Shown here piece after piece: positions 51,066 to 62,253 of a stretch of DNA of 64,000 nucleotides. The stretch is taken from assembly GCA_003049465.1 (NCBI GenBank), contig PYSS01000153.1, forward strand, positions 1-64,000, written 5' to 3'. Position 1 is the first letter of the stretch. Each line of letters begins with the position of its first letter. The notes beneath the pieces are model-generated. The model was not told the origin of the DNA. It worked only from the letters and a program-made list of their open reading frames with translations, and searched no databases. The position numbers and the translations under genes are program-made. This stretch comes from Magnaporthiopsis rhizophila. Its lineage: Eukaryota > Ascomycota > Sordariomycetes > Magnaporthales > Magnaporthaceae.

Positions 51066-52655
51066 TCAGTCGTCCGGAGTGCCCGGCCGGCTGGCAAAGT
51101 ACATGGGCTGCTTCTTGGCGCCGTCGTCCTCGTCGTCCTCGGGCCCAAAGTTGGTGACGCTGAACTTGGGCACCGGCCGCGTCTCGCGTGTGAGCATGCC
51201 GCTCCTCCCGTTGCGCACCTTGCGCGCCCGCTCGCGCTCCTTCTCCCTGGCCAGCAGCGCCCGCTCGGCCTCGTCGTCCAGCATGGTGCCCTCGATGCTG
51301 ATGTAACCGTGGTCGCCGGCCGTGCCCACGTCGTAGTTCTTGATGCGGAACCGCAGCTTGCCCTGGACGCGCTGGCCATCGGCGTCGACCCAGTAGCCCG
51401 TCGCGTGCATCTGCTGCAGGCTGTTCTCGAGGTCCTCCGGGCCCTCCTCCTCGTTGTTGTTGATGGACCCGTTTTGGCCATTGATCTGCGACGTGCTGCT
51501 GCTGGCCGCGTCGTCATCACCATTAGCGACGGTGGCCGTCTTCTTGCCGGCGTTGCGGAAGCGGGCCTTCTTGGCGTCCTCGGCGCGCTGGACGACGTCG
51601 ACGAAGCGCCAGCCGTGGGGCACGCGCCTGGCCTCGAGGCTGGCGTTGAAGCGGCCCCAGCACACGACGCCGAGGTGGCCCTCGCTGTGCAGGTTGACGG
51701 TGCCCTCCATCCAGGCGCCGCGGCGGGGCACAAACAGGTAGACCTCAGCGGTGAGCCAGCCGAACCCGACCGCGTACTCGTCTCGGCACGCCAGCACCGT
51801 CGGCGTGCGGTCCGTGGGCGGGGCCCGGGGGTCCGCCCGGGTCGGCGTCTCGGCCAGCGTGACGTGGCGGTAGTCGAGAAGGACGCCCTTGAGGAGCGGC
51901 GAGTAGTGGTTCAGCAGCGGCTTGAGGTGCTGCTCGGCCACCTTTGTAAGCGGCTGGTCGAAGCCCGAGGGGAAGAGCGGCACGTAGAGCGACACCGTCT
52001 GCGTCACGAAGGGGAACTCGGGCTTGGCGGGTGCATGCGCCGGCTGGAGGACGCCTCCGGGGGTCTGGAGCGGGGCTGCTGCGTCGTCACCCATGTCCAT
52101 GCGGTCGCCGTCTGGCTCCTCGCCGGCATCTTGGCCATCTTGGGTCTGGGGTCTTTGCGCCGAGACTCTAGGAGCCTCTGTGACTGCTGTCTCCGCCGTG
52201 GCATCCGGCTTTCCCCTTGAACGCTTCTTCTTCTTCGTCTCGGGCGCCTCGGCGACGGCTTCCGGCTCCTCGTTTTGGGCGGCGTTGCTCTCGTCGGCAG
52301 CTTCTTTGGCCATACGCTTCTCCTTCTTGGACTTTTTCAGTTTTATGGGTGTTTCGGGCACACCCTCGCCGGCGGGTTCTTGCTCGGGCTCGGGAACGGC
52401 TTCGTCGGCGTCATGCTTGCTCTTTTTATGTTTCTTCTTTTTATGTTTCTTCTTTTTGTCCTTCTTGTGTTTGGCTGCTTCATCCTCCCCATTTGTCCGT
52501 GACTCCTCGACAGCAGGTACCGCCTCGTTCTTTGGGCGCTTGTGCTTCCGCGGGGTGGCAAGCTCCTCGTCGTCTCGTGCTCGCTTCTTTTCCTTTTTGG
52601 ACTTCTTGTCCAGCTTATGGGAGGCCGTGGGCTCGGTGTCGATAGCTGAGGGCAT
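51066..52655 (-). CDS. rpa43: DNA-directed RNA polymerase I subunit RPA43
   Basis: A single exon of 529 aa starting MPSAIDTEPTASHKLDKKSK. Residues 1-160 are a lysine-rich, disordered nucleolar-type extension with KKDKKKKHKKKKHKK stretches. The conserved part begins at FVTQTVSLYVPLFPSGFDQP (the N-terminal Rpb7-like domain, with LTKVAEQHLKPLLNHYSPLL and GVLLDYRHV). It continues into the OB-fold domain (GFGWLTAEVYLFVPRRGAWM, EGTVNLHSEGHLGVVCWGRF, FNASLEARRVPHGWRF). An acidic Asn/Ser-rich insert of about 50 residues splits the OB fold before GYWVDADGQRVQGKLRFRIK. RPA43 with RPA14 forms the stalk of Pol I and binds the initiation factor Rrn3 for rDNA transcription. The yeast protein is 326 aa; the extra length here is the basic N-terminus, the insert and the tail. 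Confidence 0.92.
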   Translation of the reverse strand: MPSAIDTEPTASHKLDKKSKKEKKRARDDEELATPRKHKRPKNEAVPAVEESRTNGEDEAAKHKKDKKKKHKKKKHKKSKHDADEAVPEPEQEPAGEGVPETPIKLKKSKKEKRMAKEAADESNAAQNEEPEAVAEAPETKKKKRSRGKPDATAETAVTEAPRVSAQRPQTQDGQDAGEEPDGDRMDMGDDAAAPLQTPGGVLQPAHAPAKPEFPFVTQTVSLYVPLFPSGFDQPLTKVAEQHLKPLLNHYSPLLKGVLLDYRHVTLAETPTRADPRAPPTDRTPTVLACRDEYAVGFGWLTAEVYLFVPRRGAWMEGTVNLHSEGHLGVVCWGRFNASLEARRVPHGWRFVDVVQRAEDAKKARFRNAGKKTATVANGDDDAASSSTSQINGQNGSINNNEEEGPEDLENSLQQMHATGYWVDADGQRVQGKLRFRIKNYDVGTAGDHGYISIEGTMLDDEAERALLAREKERERARKVRNGRSGMLTRETRPVPKFSVTNFGPEDDEDDGAKKQPMYFASRPGTPDD

Positions 52656-53437
52656 GGTGGGCGTCTGGGAATGTAGCGGGCCTGATTGGCCAGAGCAGTT
52701 GGCGACAAAAGTCGAGATGGCTTCTTTTTTTTTTTTTTTTTTTTTTGGGCGGCAGAAAATCCGAGACTGCGACCGTCGAAAAATAAATTTAGTGGGCCGG
52801 TCACTGCAAGCCTAGGAGTGGGGTCGCGGGACGTATTCCAGTTTGGACTAGCGCAATTGAGGGGGCACTGTTAACCTGCTCCAGACAGACCTATTAGGCT
52901 GAGGGCAGCAGCCAGTGCTCCAGCGCGTCGTTGATAGCGGTCTTGCATCCATGCCTTCCATGGTACGTTTCTCTGGCGGCCAGGCCTGGATGAGACGGAA
53001 AACCAAAGGAGAAAGCCCCGGTCTCAGCATTTCTGGTCGCGTCGATCCATTCGAGAAAAGTGGCAACATCCCCATCGCTCGTCATTCATCCTCTGTCACT
53101 CATCTTCCATCATCTCATTCTCTACCAGCCTGAGCCTTGCGCGACGGTCTCGAGAGACCATGGGGACGAGCCGACATCGGTCCATCGGTCCTCCCCTTTT
53201 ACTAGCACAGCAGCTTTAGCACAGCAGCCAGACAGACAAACAGCCAAACGGCTCCCGTCGGCGAGCAAGCCGCTACCCGCGTCTGCAGGACCCTTGCTGC
53301 CCTTGGATTGATTGCTGCCTTTACTCAGCAGTCAGCGCAACGCGAGGCGACACGACTCGCAGCTCGGCTGCTGCTGCGGGTGGCAGCACCGGCTGGCCAT
53401 CGGGAGAAAGACAAAAGAACATACCCAGGCCCAGCGT
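52656..53437. other. Intergenic between divergent genes
   Basis: Shared promoter interval of RPA43 (minus) and SSN3 (plus). A 22-nt T-run at 52725-52746 lies 70 bp upstream of RPA43. No gene is visible. Confidence 0.6.
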
Positions 53438-55847
53438 ATGCCGCCCACAAACCCACCGTCGGGGGCATCGGGCGGGCCTGGCTCTTCGGCGCCAAGGAGC
53501 CAGCAGGCCCAGCCGCCGAAGCGCAGTGTCCAGGCCGCTTTTGATGGTAAGTTGGTCTGTCTTTTTGCTTTTTGTGTTTGCCCTAGTCCTGCCGCGACTA
53601 GGGAGGCCTCTGCTGCAAGGACCTCACTAGCCGCTTGCTTCTTCTTCCCTCCACGCCTCTCCTCTCTCACTAAGCCCAAGTCCCCCACCACCCATCCCCG
53701 ACTCGGCCCCAACCGTTTCCTACCCTCCCCTCCAGAGATCCCCCCGCTTGTGGAACCAGCCGTGCAGGGGACAGACAGGCCAAGGCGGTGGCGGCCGCCC
53801 CAAGATATATCCGCGAGATCTGCACGCCATGTCCATGCCAGCTGCAGCCCCGTAACGAAACCGCCAACGACAGAGCTGCCCTATATATAACTCACATGCA
53901 TGGCCATCTCTCTATAAACCGACCTCCCCTCCTCCTCCTCCTGGGCTTTGATCATCCGCACCACCTCATCCATTCGTCTGCCTCGTTCACTCCGCCCTGC
54001 TCTTCCGACGCATCCGGAGGCTCGACATCTGCCCGCCGCCTGCTGCTCCTGTCTGTCAAACGGAGCCCAGTGGGCGAGGCCTAGCCCGGCCGGGCCGGTG
54101 CTGCCCCTCCAGCGCTCCGACTACGGCACACGTAGGCTGGTGGTGATCTGGCAACCTGTGACCGTCGAGAGCCTGGTTGAGGGAAAGCCCAACCCGCGAG
54201 CAAACGCGCCCGTCGTCGCCCTCAGTTCCGCCCATCATGAGGCCGTACGGGACTCCACAATGTGCTTACTGCCCCCATCCTGTGTTTCCTTGGTCTGCCG
54301 AGCTAGTGGTGTTGTGTTGCCTCTTGTGTGCTGGTGTAGCGTAGTAGCTACTGGCCACGCGAGCAGGAAGCAGTTGCTCGCTCACGTCCTCTCTCTCTCT
54401 CACGGACAAATCCTCAACGTCGAAGCGTCATCCCTAGGCCAGCATCCCTCTCACTAACCCTCTCCTGACAGACCCCGCCGACCGCGGCACCAGCCTGACG
54501 GGCTACCAGAGCAAGGTGCGGGTGATGGACAAGTACAAGGTCGTCGGTTTTATTAGCAGCGGCACCTATGGACGCGTGTACAAGGCGCTCGGGCGGCAGG
54601 GCCAGGCGGGCGAGTTCGCCATCAAGAAGTTCAAGCCCGACAAGGAGGGCGAGGTGTCGTACACGGGCATCTCCCAGTCGGCGATACGCGAGATGGCACT
54701 CTGCACCGAGCTCAGCCACCAGAACGTGATCCACCTCGTCGAGATCATCCTCGAGGACAAGTGCATCTTCATGGTGTTCGACTACGCCGAGCACGACCTG
54801 CTGCAGATCATCCACCACCACACGCAGCAGCCCAAGCACCCCATCCCGCCCCAGACCATCAAGAGCATCATGTTCCAGCTGCTCAACGGCTGCCAGTACC
54901 TGCACACCAACTGGGTCCTGCACCGCGACCTCAAACCCGCCAACATCATGGTCACGTCGGCCGGCGAGGTCAAGATCGGCGACCTGGGCCTGGCCCGGCT
55001 GTTCTGGAAGCCGCTGCGCTGCCTGTATGACGGCGATAAGGTCGTCGTCACCATCTGGTACCGCGCCCCGGAGCTGCTGCTGGGCTCCAAGCACTACACT
55101 CCCGCCGTCGACATGTGGGCCGTGGGCTGCATCTTTGCCGAGCTGTTGTCGTTGAGGCCCATCTTCAAGGGGGAGGAAGCCAAGATGGACGCCGGCAAGA
55201 AGACGATGCCGTTTCAGCGCAACCAGATGCAAAAGATTGTCGACATCGTCGGCCTGCCCACCAAGGAGCGCTGGCCGCTGCTGCCCAACCTGCCCGACTA
55301 CCAGCACCTCTCGAGCCTGCAGCAGCCGCTGCCCGGAGGAGGTTCTGGTGGTGGCGGCCACCACGGCGGTCACCACGGCAGCCACCACCAGGGCCACTAC
55401 GGCGGTGGCGCATCTCGCGGCGGCGCAGGCACCCCTGGCGCGTCGCCCTCAGCATCGTCCTCGTCCTCAGTGGTGGGCCACTCCAACCTGGACAAGTGGT
55501 ACTACCACACCATCTCGCAGGGCCAGACGTCGGGACCGATGCAGCACCCGCCGCCGGGCAGCCCGGCATCGCTGGGCGTCGAGGGCTACCGGCTGTTGGC
55601 GGGTCTGCTCGAGTACGACCCGGACCGGCGGCTGTCGGCGGCCGCGGCGCTGCAGCACCCCTTCTTCTCGACCGGGCCCGAGAGGCCCAGCAACAACTGC
55701 TTCGAGGGCTGCAAGGCCGAGTACCCGCACCGCCGCGTCAGCCAGGACGACAACGACATCCGCACCGGCAGCCTGCCTGGTACCAAACGCAGCGGTCTGC
55801 CGGACGACTCGCTCGTGAGGCCGGGGAAGCGGGTCAAGGAGAATTAA
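53438..55847 (+). CDS. ssn3: Mediator CDK8-module kinase SSN3/SRB10, two exons
   Basis: Join 53438-53546 and 54472-55847, giving 494 aa. The 925-bp intron has a GTAAGT donor, a CACTAAC branch point and a GACAG acceptor. Exon 1 is a Pro/Gln-rich leader (MPPTNPPSGASGG). Exon 2 begins DPADRGTSLTGYQSKVRVMD. Kinase landmarks: GTYGRVYKA (residues 67-75), FAIKKFKPD (Lys88), the cyclin-binding helix SQSAIREMAL, HRDLKPAN (Asp189), GDLGLARL (Asp207), TIWYRAPELLLG and the CDK8-specific AVGCIFAELLSLRPIFKGEE. CDK8 lacks an activating phospho-Thr in the T-loop, and the loop here (FWKPLRCLYDGDKVVVTIWY) fits that. A Gly/His-rich insert at about 326-356 interrupts the C-lobe. With cyclin SSN8, MED12 and MED13 it phosphorylates the Pol II CTD and transcription factors in the nucleus. 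Confidence 0.93.
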
Positions 55848-56188
55848 CTAGGTGGACTTTCCTTTTCATGTTAAATCATGGCACAGAACCGGGCCACTCT
55901 GGGCGTAGGGAGTTCTTTGGGTAGAAGAGAGGTCATATTTAGAGTTGTTTTTGGGATGCCTACCCTCTACTTGAGCACTGCTTGTCCGTCTATTATTATT
56001 TCCCGTCTGTACTAAGGGAGGAATATCGCCGAATGCCGCCCTGCGACTAGCCGAGTATGAAGAAAACCATGTGTCAACCGGCCAAACCGCGTCCATACCC
56101 TGCCCGCTCAACCATCTATTTCACAGCAGTCACAGCAGTGCTAAACAAGGGTGTCGAGCCATGGTATTCTTACTTCGCTGGGACCTAG

Positions 56189-56220
<32 letters not shown>

Positions 56221-57090
56221 GAGAGAGAAACAAAAAAAAAAGCGCACAACTACTCAAACCAACCACCACCCCACTCTCCTCCGCCTCCGCCACCTCATCT
56301 ACATCCACAACATCCACAGACCCAAAAGCACACAAACTAGCGAAACCCCTTTTTTGCTTCTTGTGTCCAGTTAAGTGCTCCACCCTCCTCTCCCGTATTT
56401 CTCATGTAAGCTGGGAAAACACAAGTGTGGGTATCCTCCATCCGAGAGAGAGAGAAAAAAGAAAAAAGACAGTACGGAAATCGACAAAGCCATATGGGGG
56501 GAAAAGCAAGAGAGCCAAAACTAAAAATGCAAAAGACGTGGATTAAAATGCAAATAGGAGCAAGGATGGGGGACAAGGGCTGGCAGGAAAAGAAGAGAAG
56601 CGAGCCGGAGCTCGTCTAAGAATGTTCATACAGGTAAACCACACAGCTCACCGATTGTAGAGAGGCCAGCGAGCCGCAAAGGAGAACACGAGGACAGGTG
56701 GAGCACAAAATCAGGACAAGCAAAGCAACGACGACATGCCCCTCTACGATCCGCCAAAGTACCCAACCGGTCTGGTAATGCAAGGCCCCTAGCCGCGGTG
56801 CAGTGCTGAACCCAAACACCCCTAAGCCCCGTCCATCTGATTAGACAGCCCATCGTGCGGCCCGCACAAGATGAGCCTGGTGACTGATGGATAGGGGCGG
56901 AGGCCGTTTCGTGGGATGGGTCGAGTCTGGCGAGCTATCAATGCCCGAGTGGCAGCATCGAGGGTCAGCGTCGTCGTCGAGTCATCGATGTCCAAGTGCA
57001 GACAAAAGGAGTCGCCGGTCGAGGGGAGCGTGGATGTCGAGTTGGCGGGAGAGTGCGGTTGCGCTACTTCTTGGCGGGAGACGGCGGCCT
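55848..57090. other. 1.2-kb gap, no gene seen, with a 28-nt poly-A run at 56189-56216
   Basis: 3' flanks of the convergent SSN3 and ARF genes. CA-rich and A-rich low-complexity runs occur around 56180-56340. No domain is seen in any frame. Confidence 0.6.
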
Positions 57091-57823
57091 CTACTTCTTG
57101 GCCGGCGGCGGGGGAGCCTTGACGTTGTTGGACAGCCAGGCCAGGCCCTCGAGCAGACCTTCACCGGTCGTGGCGCAGCTGGGCACCACGTACCAGATCT
57201 TGTCCTTAAGCTTGGAGAGCTGGAGGGCCTCGGTGACCTCTTGTGGCTTCATTGCTGGAAAGAGGAGAAAAGAGCAGGTGTCAGTTTCCATCTTACACAC
57301 TCCTCCCACTCCGGCGTGCTGCTGCATCGACATACCGTCCTCGACGTCCTGCTTGTTCGCGAACACCAGCAGCAGGCTGTCCTTCATCTCACGGTCGTTA
57401 ATGATACGATGCAGCTCCTGCCTGGCCTCGTCCATACGCTTCCGATCCGACGAATCAATGACAAAGATCAAGCCCTGGGTTCCTGTTGTGTTCGTTCGCA
57501 GTTATGGATACAATCAGCATCGACCATCGAGTCTCTCGCGAGCTGGGGGATGGATAGCATGGCCAAGACGCACCACTAAAGTAGTGCCTCCACAGAGGAC
57601 GGATCTTGTCCTGGCCGCCAACGTCCCAGACGTTGAACTTGACATTCTTGTACGTGACCGTCTCGACGTTGAAGCCGACGGTGGGGATTGTGGTGACGTC
57701 CTGGCCCAGCTTGAGCTTGTACAAGATGGTGGTCTTGCCGGCGGCGTCGAGCCCCAGCATCAGCAGCCTCATCTCCTTGGATCCGAAGATCTTGCCCATC
57801 ATCTTGGAGAGCTGGCCACCCAT
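57091..57823 (-). CDS. ARF-family small GTPase, three exons
   Basis: Join on the minus strand: 57823-57574, 57482-57336 and 57254-57091, giving 186 aa. Introns use GTGCGT/ACAG and GTATGT/CCAG and keep phase. MGGQLSKMMGKIFG supplies the N-myristoylated Gly2 and the amphipathic membrane helix. The GTPase motifs are GLDAAGKT (P-loop, residues 24-31), TIPTVGFNVE (switch 1, Thr48), WDVGGQDKIRPLWRHY (switch 2, Gln71), NKQD and SCATTGEGL. These match ARF1-3 type proteins that recruit coats at the Golgi and regulate vesicle budding, more closely than ARL proteins. The C-terminus is unusual, ending NNVKAPPPPAKK instead of the short basic tail typical of ARF1. Just beyond the stop a near-copy of the tail sequence occurs (57061-57080). 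Which ARF paralogue this is cannot be fixed without comparison. Confidence 0.94.
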
Positions 57824-59467
57824 GATGGCGGCGGAGGCGGTGGACTAGGTAGGCGGCTGTAATTGTTTTGTTGTGCTCGCCGTCGTCGCGGGAAACGAGA
57901 GAGTCGGTCGGCCAAGGGACGACGCGTTGGTCGCTGGTGTCCGACCTTGTTGCCCTTGCTCGGCTATCGGGGCGTCTTTTTCGAGGGGACGGGGCTGGGT
58001 AGAAGCGGGTGGGCGCTCGTTATCGAAGCAGTGGCAGGCAGTAACGGTCGAGGTTGGTCAAGCTGTCGGAGCACGATGACGAGGCAGACGGGTCGCAAGG
58101 AACGAGGACGCGGGCGGTCGACGGCAGATCTAGTCGGGCCAGACAGACCGGACTGGACTGGACTGGGTGTGGGGGGCAGTGAGGGCGAGGTGGGGAGGGC
58201 ACTATGGATGTTCAGCAGTTTGTCGCGAGGAAGGCAAGTCAAAGTCGGTCTGGCGCCAGGGTATGTCCATTGGGTTGGGATTTTATCTGGAATTTTTTCT
58301 GGGGCGCCTCGTGCGGAAGCAGCAGGCGACGAAGCCAGCGGCTGACTCTGGAGGATGGATGCAATCACGGAAAACACGAGGAGATTGTCGTCACAACTTA
58401 CCGTGAACAGAGCCCACGTGGGTCGGGGATTTGATTCCTTTTTCTTCTTGTCTTCTGTCCTGTTCTGGGTTGGGTTGGGTTGGTTTATCTCGAGTTGGTG
58501 TTGTCTTTCTGGAACTGCCGAAGTGCACGGGCGGGACATCAGTGATTGAGCTTCACCAGTTGAGGTCTGGTGCCACCGTCCTCAGCCCCTGACGTTCCTC
58601 ACAGAAGAGCACTGGGGGTGGGTCCCGTTCCTGAGCAACCGGGCGCACCCGGCGTCGTGGTCCTTCCCCACCTGCCGGAATTGAATTGCTGGAGGCCGTC
58701 CAAAGCTCCAGCTTACATAAAAAAACGCCAATTTCATAAAAAGGGAGAGACACTCGGCTCAACTCTTTCGCGACGGCCGACAGATGCAGTCTCCTGGAAC
58801 CTGCGACCTGGGACCACGCAACGACAACGTTTCGGCGGTCATTGAGGCCTAGCACAGACGGATGTTGCAGCGTCTGCACAAGAAAATGCGTGGTATTCTG
58901 GCGAGCGTTAGAATTTAACGACGGACCGAGAAAGAAGCTCACATGGAAAGAAAAAGGGACCTTGCCCCTGCGTCGGGGTAAATTTGCTTGCTGCCGAACG
59001 ACTCCACACATGCACTGTCCGCGATGGCCCCTGCATCACCCATCATTTCTCCCGCTCGTCCAGTTACCAGCGTTGGACGTCTTACCCACTGTCGCAGTGC
59101 CACAATATGGCACATGACATGCATGCACCAATTCGTTTCGTTTCGCGTCCGGGAAAAGAAAAGATAAGAAGACTGCAAGCGGGCTCGTCTGATGGCCCAT
59201 CATATTCTCGGCAATCTCCTTGAGTCGGATACTGCGGGTGCCCGCCAAGCAAATCGCCCTCGTTTACTGCCGAGCACCGTGTCTTGCAAAAAGGAGCCGG
59301 TGAGATTGCCATTGACATCGACATCAACATGTCACTGATGTGTCACAGAAGGTCGCAGCAACCACGGCGGACAGACAGGATGAAACCCCGAACCCGCAGC
59401 TGCGGCCCGCATGGTCGTGCCCATTCGACATCGCCCCAGACCGCCACCATAGGCGACTGGTGTCCCC
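57824..59467. other. 1.6-kb gap, no gene seen
   Basis: 5' flank of ARF and 3' flank of the isomerase. It may hold the ARF leader and 5' UTR introns. Open frames up to 191 codons are Pro/Ser-rich and unassigned. Confidence 0.5.
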
Positions 59468-60920
59468 TCACAGCAAGGCGCCACCGCCACCGTTGCTGTG
59501 GTCCTCAACCTCGCAAAAGGCCTTGAAGAAGACGAGCTCCTCGCCCTCGCCCAGCCCCTGGGCCTCGATCACACACTCGGCTGTCGCGCCCACAAAGTAC
59601 ACCCAGCCCTCCTTGAGCTCCTTCACTGTCGGCCCGACCGAGATCTTGCCGCTGCCCTTTGTGCAGATGACGATGCTGGGTCCGTCGATGGGGTCGAACG
59701 TCGCCTTGGCTCCCTCGGCCTTGAGCGACCCGCCAACCACGCTAAACTCCTCGATGGGCGGATCATACAGAAGCGCATGCGACCCGGAGCTGTAGGCGGC
59801 CCGGTTGAGCGTGGCGAACGGGTAGTCGCGCGGCTGCATCTTCTGCTCGTCGATGGGCGCGTACCCGTACGTGAGCATGTCCACCAACGTGGGCACGTCC
59901 TTGAACTTGGGCGTGAAGCCAGCCCGCACCACATTGTCCGACGCCGCCATGCACTCCATGATGTCGCCCGACACGTACGCGTGGATGTCGTCGGCCTGCA
60001 GGAACAGCGCCTCGCCCGGCTCCAGCGTCACAAAGTTGCAAAAGAACAGCACGAACAGGCCGTAGTCGGCCCCGAACTGTCCGTGCAGCCGCCCCACCAG
60101 CTCCGACAGCGTCTTGCCGGGTGTTGAAGCCACGCCCTTGCCGGCGAAGTCGGCTCCCTCTGCCGTCGCGGCGGCCACCAGCTTCTCCGTCGCCGTCCCG
60201 AGCGCCGACCCGGACGCCGACATGAGGGCGTTGAAGGCCTCGCGCAATGCCTTCTTCTTAGCCGCCTCGTCGGCGCCCTCATCCCTCGCGGCGGCCGTGA
60301 ACTGCGCGGCCTTGTCCTCGCCCACCAGCTCTCGCAGGGCGGCGACGGCGTCGAGGAAGTGCGCGATCTCGTCGAGCGGGCGGAAGCCGCAGAGGCCCTC
60401 GAACGGGGTGATGGCGATGGCCATCTCGGGCTTGTGGTTGTCGTCGGGGTAGTTCTTGGGGTCGCGAACATGCAGCTTCTCGGCCAGCTTCTTGTTGGGG
60501 TGCGCCTGGATCGACAGGGCCTTGTTGATGGAAAGCACCTTGAACAGGAAGGGCAGCTTGCGGCCGAACTTGGCCGTCACAGCGGGCGACAGAAAGGCCT
60601 GGTTCTCCTCGACGAGCTCGAGCAGGGTGCGGCCGGTGGACACGTCCTTGGACGGGTTGGACGGGTGCGTTCCCATCCATAGCTGTAGATAGAGGCGAAG
60701 GTGCCGCGGCGCAGGGTCAAGGTCAGTGTCAGTGGCTGTCAGGAACCGTGTCTGGCGGTAGATGCTCTCGCACCTCTGCGTAGGGCTTGTCGTCCTGGAT
60801 GCTGAAGTCGTCGGTGGCGGTTGCAGCAGCGAACTTTGCCGCAGCCGACTCGGAGCCCTTCTTTCCCCAGTCGTATGAGTTGACTCCGCACTGGAGTCTA
60901 ATTAGAGGGACCTGCATCAT
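59468..60920 (-). CDS. Mannose-6-phosphate isomerase (type I), two exons
   Basis: Join on the minus strand: 60920-60774 and 60682-59468, giving 453 aa. The donor is GTGCGA and the acceptor CTACAG, in phase 0 (...PYAE then LWMGTHPSNPS). The N-terminus is MMQVPLIRLQCGVNSYDWGK. Zinc and active-site landmarks of type I isomerases are present: LSIQAHPNKKLAEKLH (Gln and His ligands), NHKPEMAIAITPFEGLCGFR (Glu), and DDIHAYVSGDIMECMAASDN with NVVRAGFTPKFKDVP (His and catalytic Arg). The enzyme interconverts fructose-6-phosphate and mannose-6-phosphate in the cytosol. It feeds GDP-mannose for N- and O-glycosylation, GPI anchors and wall mannan, and is usually essential. Length is normal for fungi. A Met two codons into the start (60917) is an equally possible start. 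Gene names used elsewhere include manA, pmi1 and PMI40. Confidence 0.94.
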
Positions 60921-61781
60921 GGGCTGTGTGTTTGCGTGCTGCTGGCGTGGGCGTTGGCGTTGGCGTTGGCAAAAACTTAGACGGGATTGGGCCTGGAGGC
61001 GGTTTTCTTTTTTTGACGTCAGCGAATCTACCAGGCCCAGTTCCACCTCAACGAGCAGAGCTTCCTTTGGTGAGGGGGTGCCCAAGAATTCAGAGCGGGG
61101 CAGACAAGCTGTGGCACAGTGTGTTTTGGACGTGGACTGCAGTCCGCACGATTGACCGCCTTCCCTTTTTGGTTTGATGAGAGCAGACACCCCTGTCGGC
61201 GTTCAGCCTCGATTGAGAATTATGCTTCCGTTTTTGATCGCTGCGAGATCCAAGCAAGTCGATTACGTGCATACTGTGTAAAAAGCCCACAAGCTTCCAT
61301 CAATAGAATAAGAGGCGGCCCAGTTCGCGTCGTGCAACTGACAGCACGCAAAGTAAACCGCAGGCGCGGCTGGCCGAGTGCACATAAAGACCGCACGGGT
61401 CGCCACTGCCTGTCTGGCCACAGCCCACAGCCAAGAACAGCACACCCGACTCCAAAGCTCAATCTCAACCGTGACGAGACGAGACCGCCGTGCTTTCCCT
61501 CAAGGCCCATCCGCCTGCAGCGTCCAGCTCCACATCGCATCCTCGGCCCGAGTCGTGAAAGGGGCCCTTGCCTGGTGATCGCCTCGCGCTCCTGACGCAG
61601 TCAAGCACTCAATCAGTCAAATCTCGCGGTCGCGCCTTGAGAGCTGCGCCCAAAACAGTCTGCCGCCGCCGCCGCCGCCCTCCTCCTTCCTCAACTTTTT
61701 CTTTCTTTCTTTTTTTCCATAAGTCGCGGTGAGAAATGACTTGTCCCGACCGGCTCACGCTCTGCTCTGTTGCCATCACTT
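60921..61781. other. Intergenic between divergent genes
   Basis: Shared promoter interval of the isomerase and SGF29. Open frames up to 158 codons show no domain. Confidence 0.6.
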
Positions 61782-61870
61782 ACCACCACCATTGTCACCA
61801 CCACCACCATAACCATCATCATCATCATCACCACCACATATCCACTACCATAACCACCACCACCACCAGC
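61782..61870. repeat. (CAC/CAT)n microsatellite just upstream of SGF29
   Basis: Imperfect ACC/ATC trinucleotide repeats, including CATCATCATCATCATCACC, in the presumed leader about 15 bp before the ATG at 61887. Such a tract could vary in length between strains. Confidence 0.85.
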
Positions 61871-61886
61871 TGACAGGTGATCCACC

Positions 61887-62142
61887 ATGGCTGACCGCAA
61901 GAAGAAACGGCCCGAGGTCGGCAAGATCGAAGACACCCTCGGCGGCTACTGGAGCACTCCCGGCGCCGGCCGCCAGACCACCAACTCCAAGGACAGCGCG
62001 GCCCCGCCCATCGTCCGGCCCACGCCGCCGCTGCCTAAGAAGCGAGGCCGCGAGTCTCCCTCGCCCGCCCCAGGAGCCAGTCGCGGAGGAGGCGGCGGCG
62101 GAGGACGGCCCCGCACCTCTAGTGGAGCAGCAGCAGCAGCAG
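61887..62142 (+). other. Possible upstream exon or upstream ORF of SGF29
   Basis: The ATG at 61887 opens a frame with sensible composition (MADRKKKRPEVGKIEDTLGG, then a Pro- and Gly-rich stretch and five Ala codons) ending at a GTAAGG donor. The nearest acceptor (GACAG, 62201-62205) does not join it to the SGF29 frame, because the phase differs by one or two bases. It is either an upstream ORF, a 5' UTR exon, or the true N-terminus with an indel in the (GCA)n run at its end. Confidence 0.35.
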
Positions 62143-62253
62143 GTAAGGACGAGGGCCGTGCTGCCTGAAGCCTCCCTGCAGTTCGGTTCGGTTCCACGTT
62201 GACAGAGTCGGCGGTCAGAAGAAGACACGCCGGCCAGCCGCGCGTCGACCCCA

